Assembly: GCF_028807635.1 (NCBI RefSeq)
Contig: NZ_JARBAX010000002.1
Location: 1,488,001 to 1,552,000 of the forward strand
Length of the DNA stretch: 64,000 nucleotides
DNA from: Streptomyces spiramyceticus
GTDB lineage: Bacteria > Actinomycetota > Actinomycetes > Streptomycetales > Streptomycetaceae
Direction: 5' to 3'
Below, piece after piece: positions 33,574 through 41,755 of this stretch. Made by a program: the position numbers and the translations under genes. Within the stretch, counting starts at the first letter, position 1. The number at the start of each line of letters is the position of its first letter. Below the pieces are notes generated by a model that searched no databases, was not told the origin of the DNA, and saw nothing but the letters and a program-made list of their open reading frames with translations.

Positions 33574-36291
33574 TCACAACCCGTACGCACTCGCGAGGTC
33601 CGGCGGCTGGTCGCCCCCCAGCGGCTGCTCCGTCCAGATGACCTTGCCGTCCGCGGTGTACCGGGTCCCCCAGCGGTCGGCGAACTGCGCGACGAGGAAC
33701 AGCCCTCGGCCTCCCTCGTCGGTGGTCGCCGCCTGCCGCAGGTGCGGAGAGGTGCTGCTGTGGTCGGAGACCTCGCAGATCAGACTGCGGTCATGGATCA
33801 GCCGTACGCGGATCGGCCCCGTGGCGTAGCGGATGGCGTTGGTGACCAGTTCGCTGAGGATCAGCTCGGTGGTGTACGCCTCCTCCTCCAGGTCCCATTC
33901 GGCCAGCTTGCGGGAGACCGCGGCCCGTACCTTGGACACTGACGAAGGGTCGGGCGGCACGTCCCAGTCGGCCACCTGGCCGGCGTCGAGCACGCGGGTA
34001 CGGCTGACCAGCAGTGCGATGTCGTCGCGCTGGCGCTCGGGCAGCAGCGCGCCGAGCACGGCCTCGCAGGTCTCCTCCGGTGTCCGGTCGGCGTGGTCGT
34101 CGAGCGTACGACGCAGGAGCGCCAGACCCTCGTCGATGTCCCGGTCCCGGTCCTCGACGAGCCCGTCCGTGTACAGGACCAGGCGGCTGTTCTCGGGCAG
34201 ATGCAGGTCCAGCGTTTCGAAGGGCAGGCCGCCGAGCCCGAGCGGAGGGCCGCCGGGCACATCGGCGAAGACCGTCCTGCCGTCCGGCCGGACGATCGCG
34301 GGCTGGAGGTGGCCGGCCCGCGCCATGGTGCAGTGCCCGGTCACCGGATCGTAGATCGCGTACAGGCAGGTGGCTCCGGTGACACCCGCGTCCGCGTCGT
34401 CGCCGCCCTCGTCCTGGTCGATACGGACGACCAGCTCGTCGAGGTGCCACAGCAGTTCGTCGGGCGGCAGGTCCAGGGTGGAGAAGTTGTGGACCGCGGT
34501 ACGCAGCCGGCCCATGGTGGCGGCGGCATGGAGCCCGTGGCCCACGACGTCGCCCACGACGAGCGCCACGCGGGCGCCGGGCAGCGGGATGATGTCGAAC
34601 CAGTCCCCGCCGACACCACCGAGCCCGCCGAGCCCGGCCTGTGCGGGCAGATACCGGTAAGCCACGTCGATGGCGTTCTGCTCCGGCAGGCCGCGCGGCA
34701 GCAGGCTGCGCTGCAGTGTCACCGCCATGGTGTGCTCGCGCGTGTAGCGGCGTGCGTTGTCGACGCTCACCGCGGCGCGCGCGACGAGCTCCTCGGCGAC
34801 GGAGAGATCCTCCTCCTCGAACGGCTCTGGTTTCGCCGAGCGCCAGAACATCGCCAGGCCCAGGACGACACCGCGGGCGCGCAGCGGAACCGCGATCATC
34901 GAGTGGAGGCCGTACTCGACGAGCTGCTGTGCCCGCTCCGGATCCTGTTCCTGCCAGCCGGAGAAGGCGGTCAGATCCGCCTCAAGGATTGCCTCGCCCT
35001 TCGCGAGGCCGGAACTCAGCGGCGTGGACGGCACGAAGCGGATCAGCTCGCCGAGCGGGTAGAGCGCGGTGTCATCGCGGACGCCGCTGAAAGCCGTACG
35101 GCGCATGTCCGTGCCGGCGCCGGCCCCCGTGGCCGTCGGTTCCTCGCCGCGCAGTACGGCCTCCACCAGATCGACGGTGGCGTAGTCGGCGAAACGGGCC
35201 GCGGCGAACTCCGCCAGCTCCTCGCACGTCCGCACCACATCGAGGGTGGTGCCGATCTCCATCCCGGCGTCGTACAACAGCTTCAGACGCCCCCGCGCCA
35301 AGTCGGCCCTGCCGGTGAGTGCCTGAAGCTCGGTGGTGTCCCGCAGCGTCGTGACGCTGCCGGGCGGCCCGCCGTGCTGGTCCGTGGTCCGCTGGTTGAC
35401 GGCGAGCAGGCGGTCTCCGACCGGATGGACCTCGTCGGTCGCGATCCTTCCGGAGGCGAGCAGCCGGGCGGTCTCCGGGTCGAGCCCCAGATCGGCGACC
35501 TGGGCCCCTTCCACCTCGGCCGGCAGATCGAGCAGCCTGCGTGCCTCGTCGTTGGCGAGCAGCAGCCGTCCGTCGCCGCCGACGATGAGCACGCCCTCCC
35601 GTACGGCGTGCAGGACCGCGTCGTGGTGCTCGTACATCCGAGTCATCTCCGCGGGACCGAGGCCGCCGGTCTGGCGGCGCAACCGCCTGCTCACCAGGGC
35701 CGTCCCGCCGGTGGCGAGGAGCAGCACCCCTGCGGCGGAACCGAGCAGCAGGGGAATCTGCTCTTCGACGACGCCGCTGACCTTCTCGATGGTGATCCCG
35801 GCGGAGACCACACCGATGACCGCGCCGTCGCTGCCGGTGATGGGAACCTGGGCCTGCACGAGGGGCCCGATGGTCCCGGTGATCTTCTCGGTGACGACGC
35901 GGCCGGCGAGCGCGGGCTCCAGATTGCCGACGAACTTCTTGCCGATCCGGTCGGGCAAGGGGTGGGTGTAGCGGGTTCCGTCCGGGTTCAGCACGACGAT
36001 GAAGTCGACTCCGGAACGCTTACGGGCCTCCTCGGCGCGCGGCTGCAGCACCGCGGTCGGGTCGGGGCTGTTCAGCGCTTCTTCGATGCCGGGTGCATTC
36101 GCAAAGGTCTCGGCCACGGCGACCGACCGGTTGCGCGCCTCGCGTTCGCTGTCGGTCCGGGACTGCAGTACGAGCACCGCGATGGCGGCAGCGACGAGCA
36201 GGACCACGATCGCCACCTGCAGGAGAAAGACCTGGCCAGCGACAGTTCGCATCCTCAGAACCGAGCGCGGGCGGCGGTTGCGTCCGGCCAT
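33574..36291 (-). CDS. Membrane-bound Cache-PAS-GAF-SpoIIE phosphatase with HATPase, 905 aa
   Basis: Transmembrane helix 1 is about 19-43 and helix 2 about 178-200, enclosing an extracytoplasmic sensor of single-Cache/DcuS type (residues 44-175, DFIVVLNPDGTRYTHPLPDR, GPLVQAQVPITGSDGAVIG). Inside are PAS (about 225-330), GAF (about 345-545), PP2C (about 570-775, GGDWFDIIPL, LYTDGLVEDRDRD) and an RsbW-like ATPase (about 785-895). It should couple an external ligand, perhaps a carboxylate, to an anti-sigma partner switch. It is the third SpoIIE-type gene within 10.5 kb and the only membrane one. The start ATG 36291 fits the basic N-terminus before helix 1. Confidence 0.92.
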   Translation of the reverse strand: MAGRNRRPRSVLRMRTVAGQVFLLQVAIVVLLVAAAIAVLVLQSRTDSEREARNRSVAVAETFANAPGIEEALNSPDPTAVLQPRAEEARKRSGVDFIVVLNPDGTRYTHPLPDRIGKKFVGNLEPALAGRVVTEKITGTIGPLVQAQVPITGSDGAVIGVVSAGITIEKVSGVVEEQIPLLLGSAAGVLLLATGGTALVSRRLRRQTGGLGPAEMTRMYEHHDAVLHAVREGVLIVGGDGRLLLANDEARRLLDLPAEVEGAQVADLGLDPETARLLASGRIATDEVHPVGDRLLAVNQRTTDQHGGPPGSVTTLRDTTELQALTGRADLARGRLKLLYDAGMEIGTTLDVVRTCEELAEFAAARFADYATVDLVEAVLRGEEPTATGAGAGTDMRRTAFSGVRDDTALYPLGELIRFVPSTPLSSGLAKGEAILEADLTAFSGWQEQDPERAQQLVEYGLHSMIAVPLRARGVVLGLAMFWRSAKPEPFEEEDLSVAEELVARAAVSVDNARRYTREHTMAVTLQRSLLPRGLPEQNAIDVAYRYLPAQAGLGGLGGVGGDWFDIIPLPGARVALVVGDVVGHGLHAAATMGRLRTAVHNFSTLDLPPDELLWHLDELVVRIDQDEGGDDADAGVTGATCLYAIYDPVTGHCTMARAGHLQPAIVRPDGRTVFADVPGGPPLGLGGLPFETLDLHLPENSRLVLYTDGLVEDRDRDIDEGLALLRRTLDDHADRTPEETCEAVLGALLPERQRDDIALLVSRTRVLDAGQVADWDVPPDPSSVSKVRAAVSRKLAEWDLEEEAYTTELILSELVTNAIRYATGPIRVRLIHDRSLICEVSDHSSTSPHLRQAATTDEGGRGLFLVAQFADRWGTRYTADGKVIWTEQPLGGDQPPDLASAYGL

Positions 36292-36594
36292 GACCTCTTT
36301 CTACACCTCCCACATACGCTGGGCGAACCGCGCGCTGCGGGGCGCAGTGATCGTCGGCGAGCCGCTCAGGATCACATTTAAGCCCGGCCGGGCGAGCGGG
36401 GGACAGATGCTTGCGGATCCTGATGCGGCGCGGGGAGACCAGTCACGCTTCCGGTTGGATCGGGGCACGAGTTCCATCTGTTGCCTCGCTCTCTGGGCGG
36501 ACGCCGCGACCGTGAACCGATCATCGTGCACGCGGGGACGGAGGGGAAGCGATACGGTGACGATGAGGTGATCTGACGTATTGTCAAATCGTTC

Positions 36595-36714
36595 CTCGTC
36601 GAGAGCCGATGCCGCCGCGATGAGTGCGAGACGCGTGAAAGCCTGCGGAAAGTTGCCCAGTTGCTCGCCTGTCGGTCCGACCTCCTCGGCGAACCGGCCG
36701 ACGTGGTTGGCGCG
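36595..36714 (-). pseudogene. Relic of a GH15 trehalase/glucoamylase-like C-terminus
   Basis: The minus-strand frame reads [20 protein letters not shown] and then [19 protein letters not shown], a close match to the conserved end of GH15 enzymes, where [13 protein letters not shown] is nearly invariant. The rest of the 600-residue enzyme is absent on both sides, with unrelated sequence following. It is a deletion remnant. Confidence 0.65.
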
Positions 36715-36886
36715 CACCGGGGCCGAACCCCGGTAGCCCTCCGGATGTCCGAGGATTTCTCGGCGAGGTGCGGGTCGCTGTCCACGATGGCGGTGTCCGC
36801 CAGGTACAGCTGCCGTGTGGTGGGATCTTCCTGTCTCTCCCGCGTGCGCGAGGCGTGGCTGCGCACCGGGGACCCCCCGGGCGAGC

Positions 36887-36970
36887 GGCGCGCAAGCCCT
36901 GGAGATCGCCGCGCGGGTCATCACTTGTGCAGCACTGATCATGGTCAGCGTTTTCGCGGCCTTCAGTGGA
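36887..36970 (+). pseudogene. Relic of an MMPL/RND transporter C-terminus
   Basis: The frame reads [20 protein letters not shown] followed by AAFSG. This matches the late transmembrane segment of MMPL family lipid transporters (typically GRVITAAALIMVAVFGAF). No other part of the 700-residue transporter is present, and the frame turns to low-complexity Arg/Gly/Pro. It is a remnant. Confidence 0.5.
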
Positions 36971-37254
36971 CACCGAGAGAGAGGCCGCCGCAGTGAGCGC
37001 CCCGGTGCCCGGCCGGGGCCCGGCAGCCTGGGCGTGGCGGGTTCACGGAGCGACCTCTGAAGAAGGGAACACAAGCGCATATTCGGGGAGATTTGGTCAT
37101 ATCCTGGAGGTCACGCACCGCTAGGTCGGTGGTTCGAAGGCGTCGCGCTGACATGCCGTTTCTGCTCGTCAGTGCCCGCTCGGACAGGGGTAGGCAGTCC
37201 CGTTTCGGCCATATGTACGGAGCTTGCTGCCCGTTATTCATCAGGGAGAACGAC

Positions 37255-37458
37255 ATGGCCACCGGCACTGTGAAGTGGTTCAACGCGGAAAAGGGCTTCG
37301 GGTTCATCGAGCAGGACGGCGGCGGACCGGACGTATTCGTGCACTACTCGGCCATCGCCAGTAGCGGATACCGCGAGCTCAACGAGGGACAAAAGGTCCA
37401 GTTCGACGTCACACAAGGACCCAAGGGCCCGCAGGCAGAAAACGTCACGCCCGCCTGA
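37255..37458 (+). CDS. Cold-shock domain protein, copy 2, 67 aa
   Basis: The encoded protein is identical to the one at 20945, with GFGFI and VFVHYSAI motifs. The two genes differ only at silent sites, for example late in the gene where ACACAAGGACCC replaces ACCCAGGGACCG. AGGGAGA precedes ATG 37255, as in copy 1, and about 100 bp of leader is recognisably related. A 9-bp stem terminator follows. The copy pair probably arose by duplication including the leader, with purifying selection or conversion keeping the protein constant. Confidence 0.95.
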   Translation: MATGTVKWFNAEKGFGFIEQDGGGPDVFVHYSAIASSGYRELNEGQKVQFDVTQGPKGPQAENVTPA

Positions 37459-37469
37459 AAGTACCTTCA

Positions 37470-37498
37470 GCGCTCCGGCACCCGACGGTCCGGAGCGC
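37470..37498 (+). terminator. Terminator of cold-shock copy 2
   Basis: GCGCTCCGG (37470-37478) pairs with CCGGAGCGC (37490-37498) over an 11-nt loop, starting 12 bp after the stop codon. Confidence 0.7.
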
Positions 37499-37618
37499 AC
37501 CTCATCTGACGTCTGCGCCGCACTCTCGGCCGGTTTCACCGGCCGCGCGAGCGGGAGATTTCAGCTGCGCCAGTTGCCGACGGCAGCCGCGGGGCGGCGC
37601 GTGAGCGGACGCGGTCCC

Positions 37619-38521
37619 TTACGCGTCGTTGGCCGCCAGCTGCTCTGCGTACGCCGCTGTGTCCTGGGCGCGGCGGCGTGCAGTGCGGGCTTCGGTGGCC
37701 GCTTCGCGGGCGCGGTCCCTTGCCTTGCGGGCACCGTCAAGGGCAGCCTTCCGGCGCTCCTTGGCCTCCTTGAGCTGCTCAGTCAGCGCTGCGATCTCCT
37801 CCTCCGCCTCTCGTAGCCGATCCTCGGCGCGCTCTTTCTCCGTCTCCGCCTGCGTCAGCTCCTCTTCACGGGCCAGTGCCTGCTGGCTGGCTTCCTTCGC
37901 GTCCTGCCTGGCCTGGGCGAGCTTCGCGCGCTGCTCCTTGCGCGCTCGGTCCGTGACCTTGGGGGCGGTGGTGCCGGGACGTCGGCCGGTGGGTTGCGAG
38001 GGCGACGGGCGGGGAGCCTTGTGCGGCACGGAATCCGGGGTGGTGGCACTGGTGAACCCGACCGGTGGGCTGAGCGGTTTGATCAGCCTGCCCGCAGCCC
38101 ATTCCTGGGCGGCCTCGGCGTCAGCCAGCACCGCGTGCAGTGTGGCCTCCACTTCGCGCTGAACGTCCTCGCTGACTGCCTGGCCGGCGTCGGCCGCCAG
38201 CTGCCGCGCCTGCCGGGCCAGGGTGGCGACCAGGGCGTGCTGCCGGCGGCTGAGCTCGCGCAGCTGCTCGCCGTCGAGATCACGGTGGGCCCGGCGCATG
38301 CTTTCGCCGAGGCTGATCAGTGGCTGGACCTGGTCCGGTTGCCGGTGCACGAGCAGGTTGCTGGCCCAGGCTGAGAGCGTTGGGCGCCGCAGGGCCTGGA
38401 TCTGTCCGGCCAGTTTGCGGTCACCTGCTTTACGGGCCGCGACCACGCGCTCGTTCCTGGCTGCGGTGAAGTCGGCGGGCGGCAGCGCGTACAGCTCATC
38501 GGTGATGCTTTCCAGGTCCAC
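37619..38521 (-). CDS. Coiled-coil protein of unknown function, 300 aa
   Basis: The N-terminal about 135 residues are helical and well conserved in look (ITDELYALPPADFTAARNER, LRRPTLSAWASNLLVHRQPD). A Pro/Thr-rich linker covers about 138-172, and residues about 175-295 are a long charged coiled coil (EKERAEDRLREAEEEIAALT). There is no signal, membrane segment or HTH. It resembles hypothetical actinobacterial proteins; a structural or scaffold role is possible. GTG 38521 is chosen for the GGGAGA site just upstream; the frame continues to 38683 without protein character. Confidence 0.7.
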   Translation of the reverse strand: MDLESITDELYALPPADFTAARNERVVAARKAGDRKLAGQIQALRRPTLSAWASNLLVHRQPDQVQPLISLGESMRRAHRDLDGEQLRELSRRQHALVATLARQARQLAADAGQAVSEDVQREVEATLHAVLADAEAAQEWAAGRLIKPLSPPVGFTSATTPDSVPHKAPRPSPSQPTGRRPGTTAPKVTDRARKEQRAKLAQARQDAKEASQQALAREEELTQAETEKERAEDRLREAEEEIAALTEQLKEAKERRKAALDGARKARDRAREAATEARTARRRAQDTAAYAEQLAANDA

Positions 38522-38665
38522 GGTTCTCCCGGTTTCGTGCGCTTCGGGCTGCCGGCGCCGACTGTCAAAGCGGTGCGGGAGATCGCTTGTCTCGTCGAAA
38601 CCATATTCACCGACGGCTGCGGCGTCCCGGCCAACACACCATGCGTCGCCAAGCGCACTGCAAGC

Positions 38666-38700
38666 GACGAGGCTGCAGCTCATGCGGCTGCAGCCTCGTC
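38666..38700. terminator. 13-bp perfect hairpin after the lectin-like gene
   Basis: GACGAGGCTGCAG (38666-38678) pairs with CTGCAGCCTCGTC (38688-38700) over a 9-nt loop. It lies 35 bp past the stop of the leftward gene at 38735 and should terminate it. Confidence 0.8.
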
Positions 38701-38734
38701 ACTACGAGCACTGTTGTGGTGTCAGGGGCGGGGG

Positions 38735-39274
38735 CTATTGCGGGGTGAAGTGCCACTGCTGAGAGGCGGTTGCTGTGTCGCGGCTGGGCAGTTCACGCAG
38801 GGGCGCGACGTTGTCATCGCCGAATGTGCCGGTTACGGCGACGCCCTCTGCCAAGTAGGGGCTGAGGACCCACCTCTCCGTGCCGCTGATGTAACTGAGC
38901 CTCCACCACTGGGCCTTATTCGTGGTGCAGTTGCGCATGTATACGTAGGTGCCGGCGTCGCCGGTGGCCTCGGCGCAGGTGCCGGTCCTGGCGCTCTTCC
39001 AATGGAAGACCCGGTCCTCGCCACTCACGGCCTCGAACTGGAACGCACGCGGGTAGGGATGGTCGGCCCGGTAGTACACCTGAAGATAGGTGCCATTGTT
39101 GCCGACGCCGTCGTCGGGGATCAGGTAGTTGGTGTGCGCGTGATTGGTGATCACGACGGGTCCGGCCGGGACGGCCGGTGGGGCAGCATGAGCGGTACCC
39201 GAGAGCATGACGCTTACCAGAGCCGCCGCCAAAGCACCGTGAGTGAGAGTTTTCCGCCAGGACGAAGTGGCCAT
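38735..39274 (-). CDS. Secreted ricin/beta-trefoil-like protein, 179 aa
   Basis: A Sec signal covers about residues 1-30 (cut after AHA). The mature 149 residues are beta-rich with spaced aromatic turns (PRAFQFEAV, NKAQWWRLSYI, ASQQWHF), which look like the QxW motifs of a beta-trefoil lectin. A CAEATG...YMRNC pair would form the usual disulfide loop. It may bind sugars outside the cell. No catalytic domain is attached. It is monocistronic, with its own terminator at 38666. Confidence 0.65.
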   Translation of the reverse strand: MATSSWRKTLTHGALAAALVSVMLSGTAHAAPPAVPAGPVVITNHAHTNYLIPDDGVGNNGTYLQVYYRADHPYPRAFQFEAVSGEDRVFHWKSARTGTCAEATGDAGTYVYMRNCTTNKAQWWRLSYISGTERWVLSPYLAEGVAVTGTFGDDNVAPLRELPSRDTATASQQWHFTPQ

Positions 39275-39511
39275 GAGGTCTCCTTCCGTCTTAGAAGCGA
39301 AACGAAGCGCCCAACCGTTGAACCCTGGCGCCTTCGCTCCATTGCTTCTCCCACCTTCCCGTCCGTACCGCCATTGGGAATTGCCCTGAACGGGTGAGAG
39401 CGGGGGCTCTCGAAGTTATCGCGACACGGTGCGAGACGAAGACACGCGCTGTCGTACGCCCGCGCGGCAGAGCGGTGCGAAATCCAACAGCATTCGTATG
39501 TAAATAACTCA

Positions 39512-39661
39512 TTGGCCGATTGGTCGCCCCTCGCGGACGACGTCGAGGTCGTCACGTTCGCCGAACATTTCACCACCGAGGACCAACTCGCCGCGGCCGT
39601 CGTCGAGTTCGACCTCGCCCGTCCGCCGCCTCGGCTGACTGCCTCCATCCTGGAGAGAACC
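39512..39661 (+). pseudogene. Internal fragment of a D-2-hydroxyacid dehydrogenase
   Basis: The frame reads LADWSPLADDVEVVTFAEHF then TTEDQLAAAVVEFDLAR, which is the second strand-helix of the N-terminal domain of NAD-dependent 2-hydroxyacid dehydrogenases. The preceding first strand and the whole NAD domain are missing, and the match stops just where the convergent serine hydrolase gene ends (39667). A deletion joined to that gene's end is the likely origin. The 240 bp upstream of it hold only the promoter region of the gene at 39274. Confidence 0.5.
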
Positions 39662-39666
39662 GTCCG

Positions 39667-40869
39667 TCACCGGCTGCCGTCCTGGCGTGCGGCGCACAAC
39701 GCGTGGTCGACCAGGTCGGTGATGCCTCGTATCTGGCTGGTGGCCGTGTCCTGGTCCCCGGGCCTGCTGTGTACGGAGACGGTCACGGCGGCCCGCCCGT
39801 CCGGCGTCGCGGCGGGCCACACCATGTAACCGAAACCGTTGCCGCTGTGTCCCCAGTACCCGCCGCCGCAGGACAGCGGCGTCCAGTTGAGGCCGAGACC
39901 GTCGCGCGTGCCCGCAGGAGCGCCGTGGTCATCGGGCACACTGACGGTCCGCTGCATCTCCGCGAGCTGGGCGGGGGCCAGCAACTCCCCTCGCACCAGC
40001 GCAGTGAAGAACCTGTCGGTGTCCGCCGTGGTGCTGATCAGTGCCCCGTCGGCATCCCCGTCGAAGGGCAGGTACGCGACTGTGGCGTCGGTCATCGTCG
40101 CGCCCGGCTCGAACTGTTGGTAATTGCGGGCGTGCGGGCGGGGCAGGAACGGCCAGTTGCCTGGTGCGAGCGTGTGCGTGAGCCGCAGCGGGCGCAGGAT
40201 CCGGGCCCGGACCTCCTGCTCCCAGGAGTGGCCCGTAACGGCCTTGATCACCATGCCGGCGAGGACGTAGTTGGTGTTGGAGTACTCCCAGCGCGCACCG
40301 GGCTCGAAGGCGGGCGGGTGATTCATCGCGAAGGCGATCCGCTGCTCGGAGGTGTACGTCGTCCAGCGGTGCTCTCGGTATCCCCGGGCGCTGAGATCCG
40401 GAACGACGTCCTTGGTGTAGTCGGGTAACCCGCTGGTGTGTTGGAGAAGCTGGCGCAGTGTGATTCGGCGCCCGTCGTTTCCCTTGCCACGGACCACCCC
40501 GGGCAACCATGTGTCCACTGTGTCGCTGAGTGACAGCCGCCCCTCACCAACGAGCTGAAGCAGCACGGTGGCGACAAACGTTTTGGTGGTACTGCCGATC
40601 CTCACGTACCCGTCCTTCGGCACAGGCGACCCGGTGCTGAGATCACCGACCCCGCTGCGGACGGTACGCACGCCGTGGGGCGTTTCGAGCCTGACGGCGA
40701 CGCCGGTGACCCCGGCGTCGCGCAGCGCATCGGCGTCCCGTTGCAGCGGGGAGGGCTGGGCGGCGGCCACCGATCCGGTCGGTGGGAGAAGCGCCGCGAG
40801 GAGCGCGACAGTGAGTGTGAGGAGACCGGTCGCTGCCCGGTGGGTGATCCGACGCTGCTTGATCGACAT
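39667..40869 (-). CDS. Secreted serine hydrolase of beta-lactamase/DD-peptidase type, 400 aa
   Basis: A signal peptide covers about residues 1-37. The catalytic SxxK is in GSTTKTF (Ser about 93), the YxN is in WEYSNTNYVL, and the KTG-like triad is HSG in YWGHSGNGFGYMVW. This is the class C beta-lactamase / R61 DD-carboxypeptidase fold (Streptomyces R61 also has HTG). It probably trims peptidoglycan or hydrolyses an ester or amide outside the cell. The C-terminus lies against a gene fragment at 39661, but the protein appears complete. Confidence 0.9.
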   Translation of the reverse strand: MSIKQRRITHRAATGLLTLTVALLAALLPPTGSVAAAQPSPLQRDADALRDAGVTGVAVRLETPHGVRTVRSGVGDLSTGSPVPKDGYVRIGSTTKTFVATVLLQLVGEGRLSLSDTVDTWLPGVVRGKGNDGRRITLRQLLQHTSGLPDYTKDVVPDLSARGYREHRWTTYTSEQRIAFAMNHPPAFEPGARWEYSNTNYVLAGMVIKAVTGHSWEQEVRARILRPLRLTHTLAPGNWPFLPRPHARNYQQFEPGATMTDATVAYLPFDGDADGALISTTADTDRFFTALVRGELLAPAQLAEMQRTVSVPDDHGAPAGTRDGLGLNWTPLSCGGGYWGHSGNGFGYMVWPAATPDGRAAVTVSVHSRPGDQDTATSQIRGITDLVDHALCAARQDGSR

Positions 40870-40989
40870 AGGTCAACCGTAGGAAGGGCACACCGGGCAG
40901 GCAATCGGGCTGACCGTACGTTCCGGGGTGGGGTATACCCCACCGTGCGCGCCGTCGCGGGGCGCGAACCCTCTCCGTCCCGAAGCCCG

Positions 40990-41755
40990 TCAAACCTGGG
41001 ACTCGGCCAGCAACCGCAGTGCCAATTCCTTGAGTTCAGGGTCGGCGTCGGCTGCGTTTGCCGGAGTTGAACGGGGGGTGCGGGTCGTATTCGATGGCCA
41101 GCTGGATTGCCTTCGCCGTGGTTTCCCCGGCGATCAGAGACGCCAGGTACAGGGCCATGTCCAGGCCTGCCGAGACCCCCGCCGCCGTGATGATCTTCCC
41201 CGAACGCACGTAGCGCTGAGGCAGGTAGGTCACGTCGAACTCGGACCGCAGGTAGTCGGCGGAGGCCCAGTACGTCGTTGCCTGTCGCCCCTTCAGGAGG
41301 CCCGCCGCGGCGAGCACCAGCGTCCCGGTGCAGACGGAGGCCGTCCACTGGCTGTGCCGGTCGATTCGGCGGATCCAGCTCAGCAGCGCCTGATTCTCCA
41401 TGGCCCCGACCGTGCCGCGGTTGCCGGCGCCGGGCACGAGCAGGACGTCCAGGCGATTGACCTCGGCGATGGATCGCTCGGCCATTACGGCCACGTCCCC
41501 CGTGTCCGTACGGACCGGTCCTCGCCGCTCGGCGATCATCGTCACGTTCGCACCCGGCAGCCGGGACAGCACCTCGGCGGGGCCGGTGGGGTCCAGCAGG
41601 CTGTAGCCGTCGTACAGCAGGATGCCGATGGCCGGCCCCGCACCACCCGGCCGTTCGGCGTGTGCGACACCGGCTTGGGTGACGCCTGCGGTGGCGAGCG
41701 CGGCGGTGGCCACGGTCCCGCGGAGGAGGGCCCTGCGTGTCGTCGAATTCGTCAT
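40990..41755 (-). pseudogene. Tat-leader DJ-1/PfpI family gene, frameshifted near its end
   Basis: From ATG 41755 the frame gives a Tat signal (TTRRALLRGTVATAALA) and a DJ-1/PfpI domain (AIGILLYDGYSLLDPTGPAE, nucleophile Cys in ASVCTGTLVLAAAGL) as in isonitrile-hydratase-like proteins. The literal frame ends at 41036 in a basic stretch GKRSRRRP. Shifting by one base at the AAA run (TTT at 41057-41059 on the plus strand) restores the expected tail ADADPELKELALRLLAESQV, with a stop at 40990. The protein is functional only if the extra base is a sequencing error or the altered tail is tolerated. It overlaps the GlxA-type gene upstream by ATGA. Confidence 0.75.

Larger units (their letters stand above)
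36292..37254. other. Gene-poor region with relics, before the second cold-shock gene
   Basis: Of these 963 bp only two short stretches are protein-like: a GH15 C-terminal piece on the minus strand (36595-36714) and an MMPL C-terminal piece on the plus strand (36887-36970). Long frames that cross the region in other phases do not look like proteins. The last 120 bp form the leader of the cold-shock gene. Confidence 0.6.

Noticed and set aside
34093..36381. 762-residue plus-strand frame opposite the membrane phosphatase
   Set aside because: Third-position bias and the domain content belong to the minus strand; the plus product shows no fold or motif.
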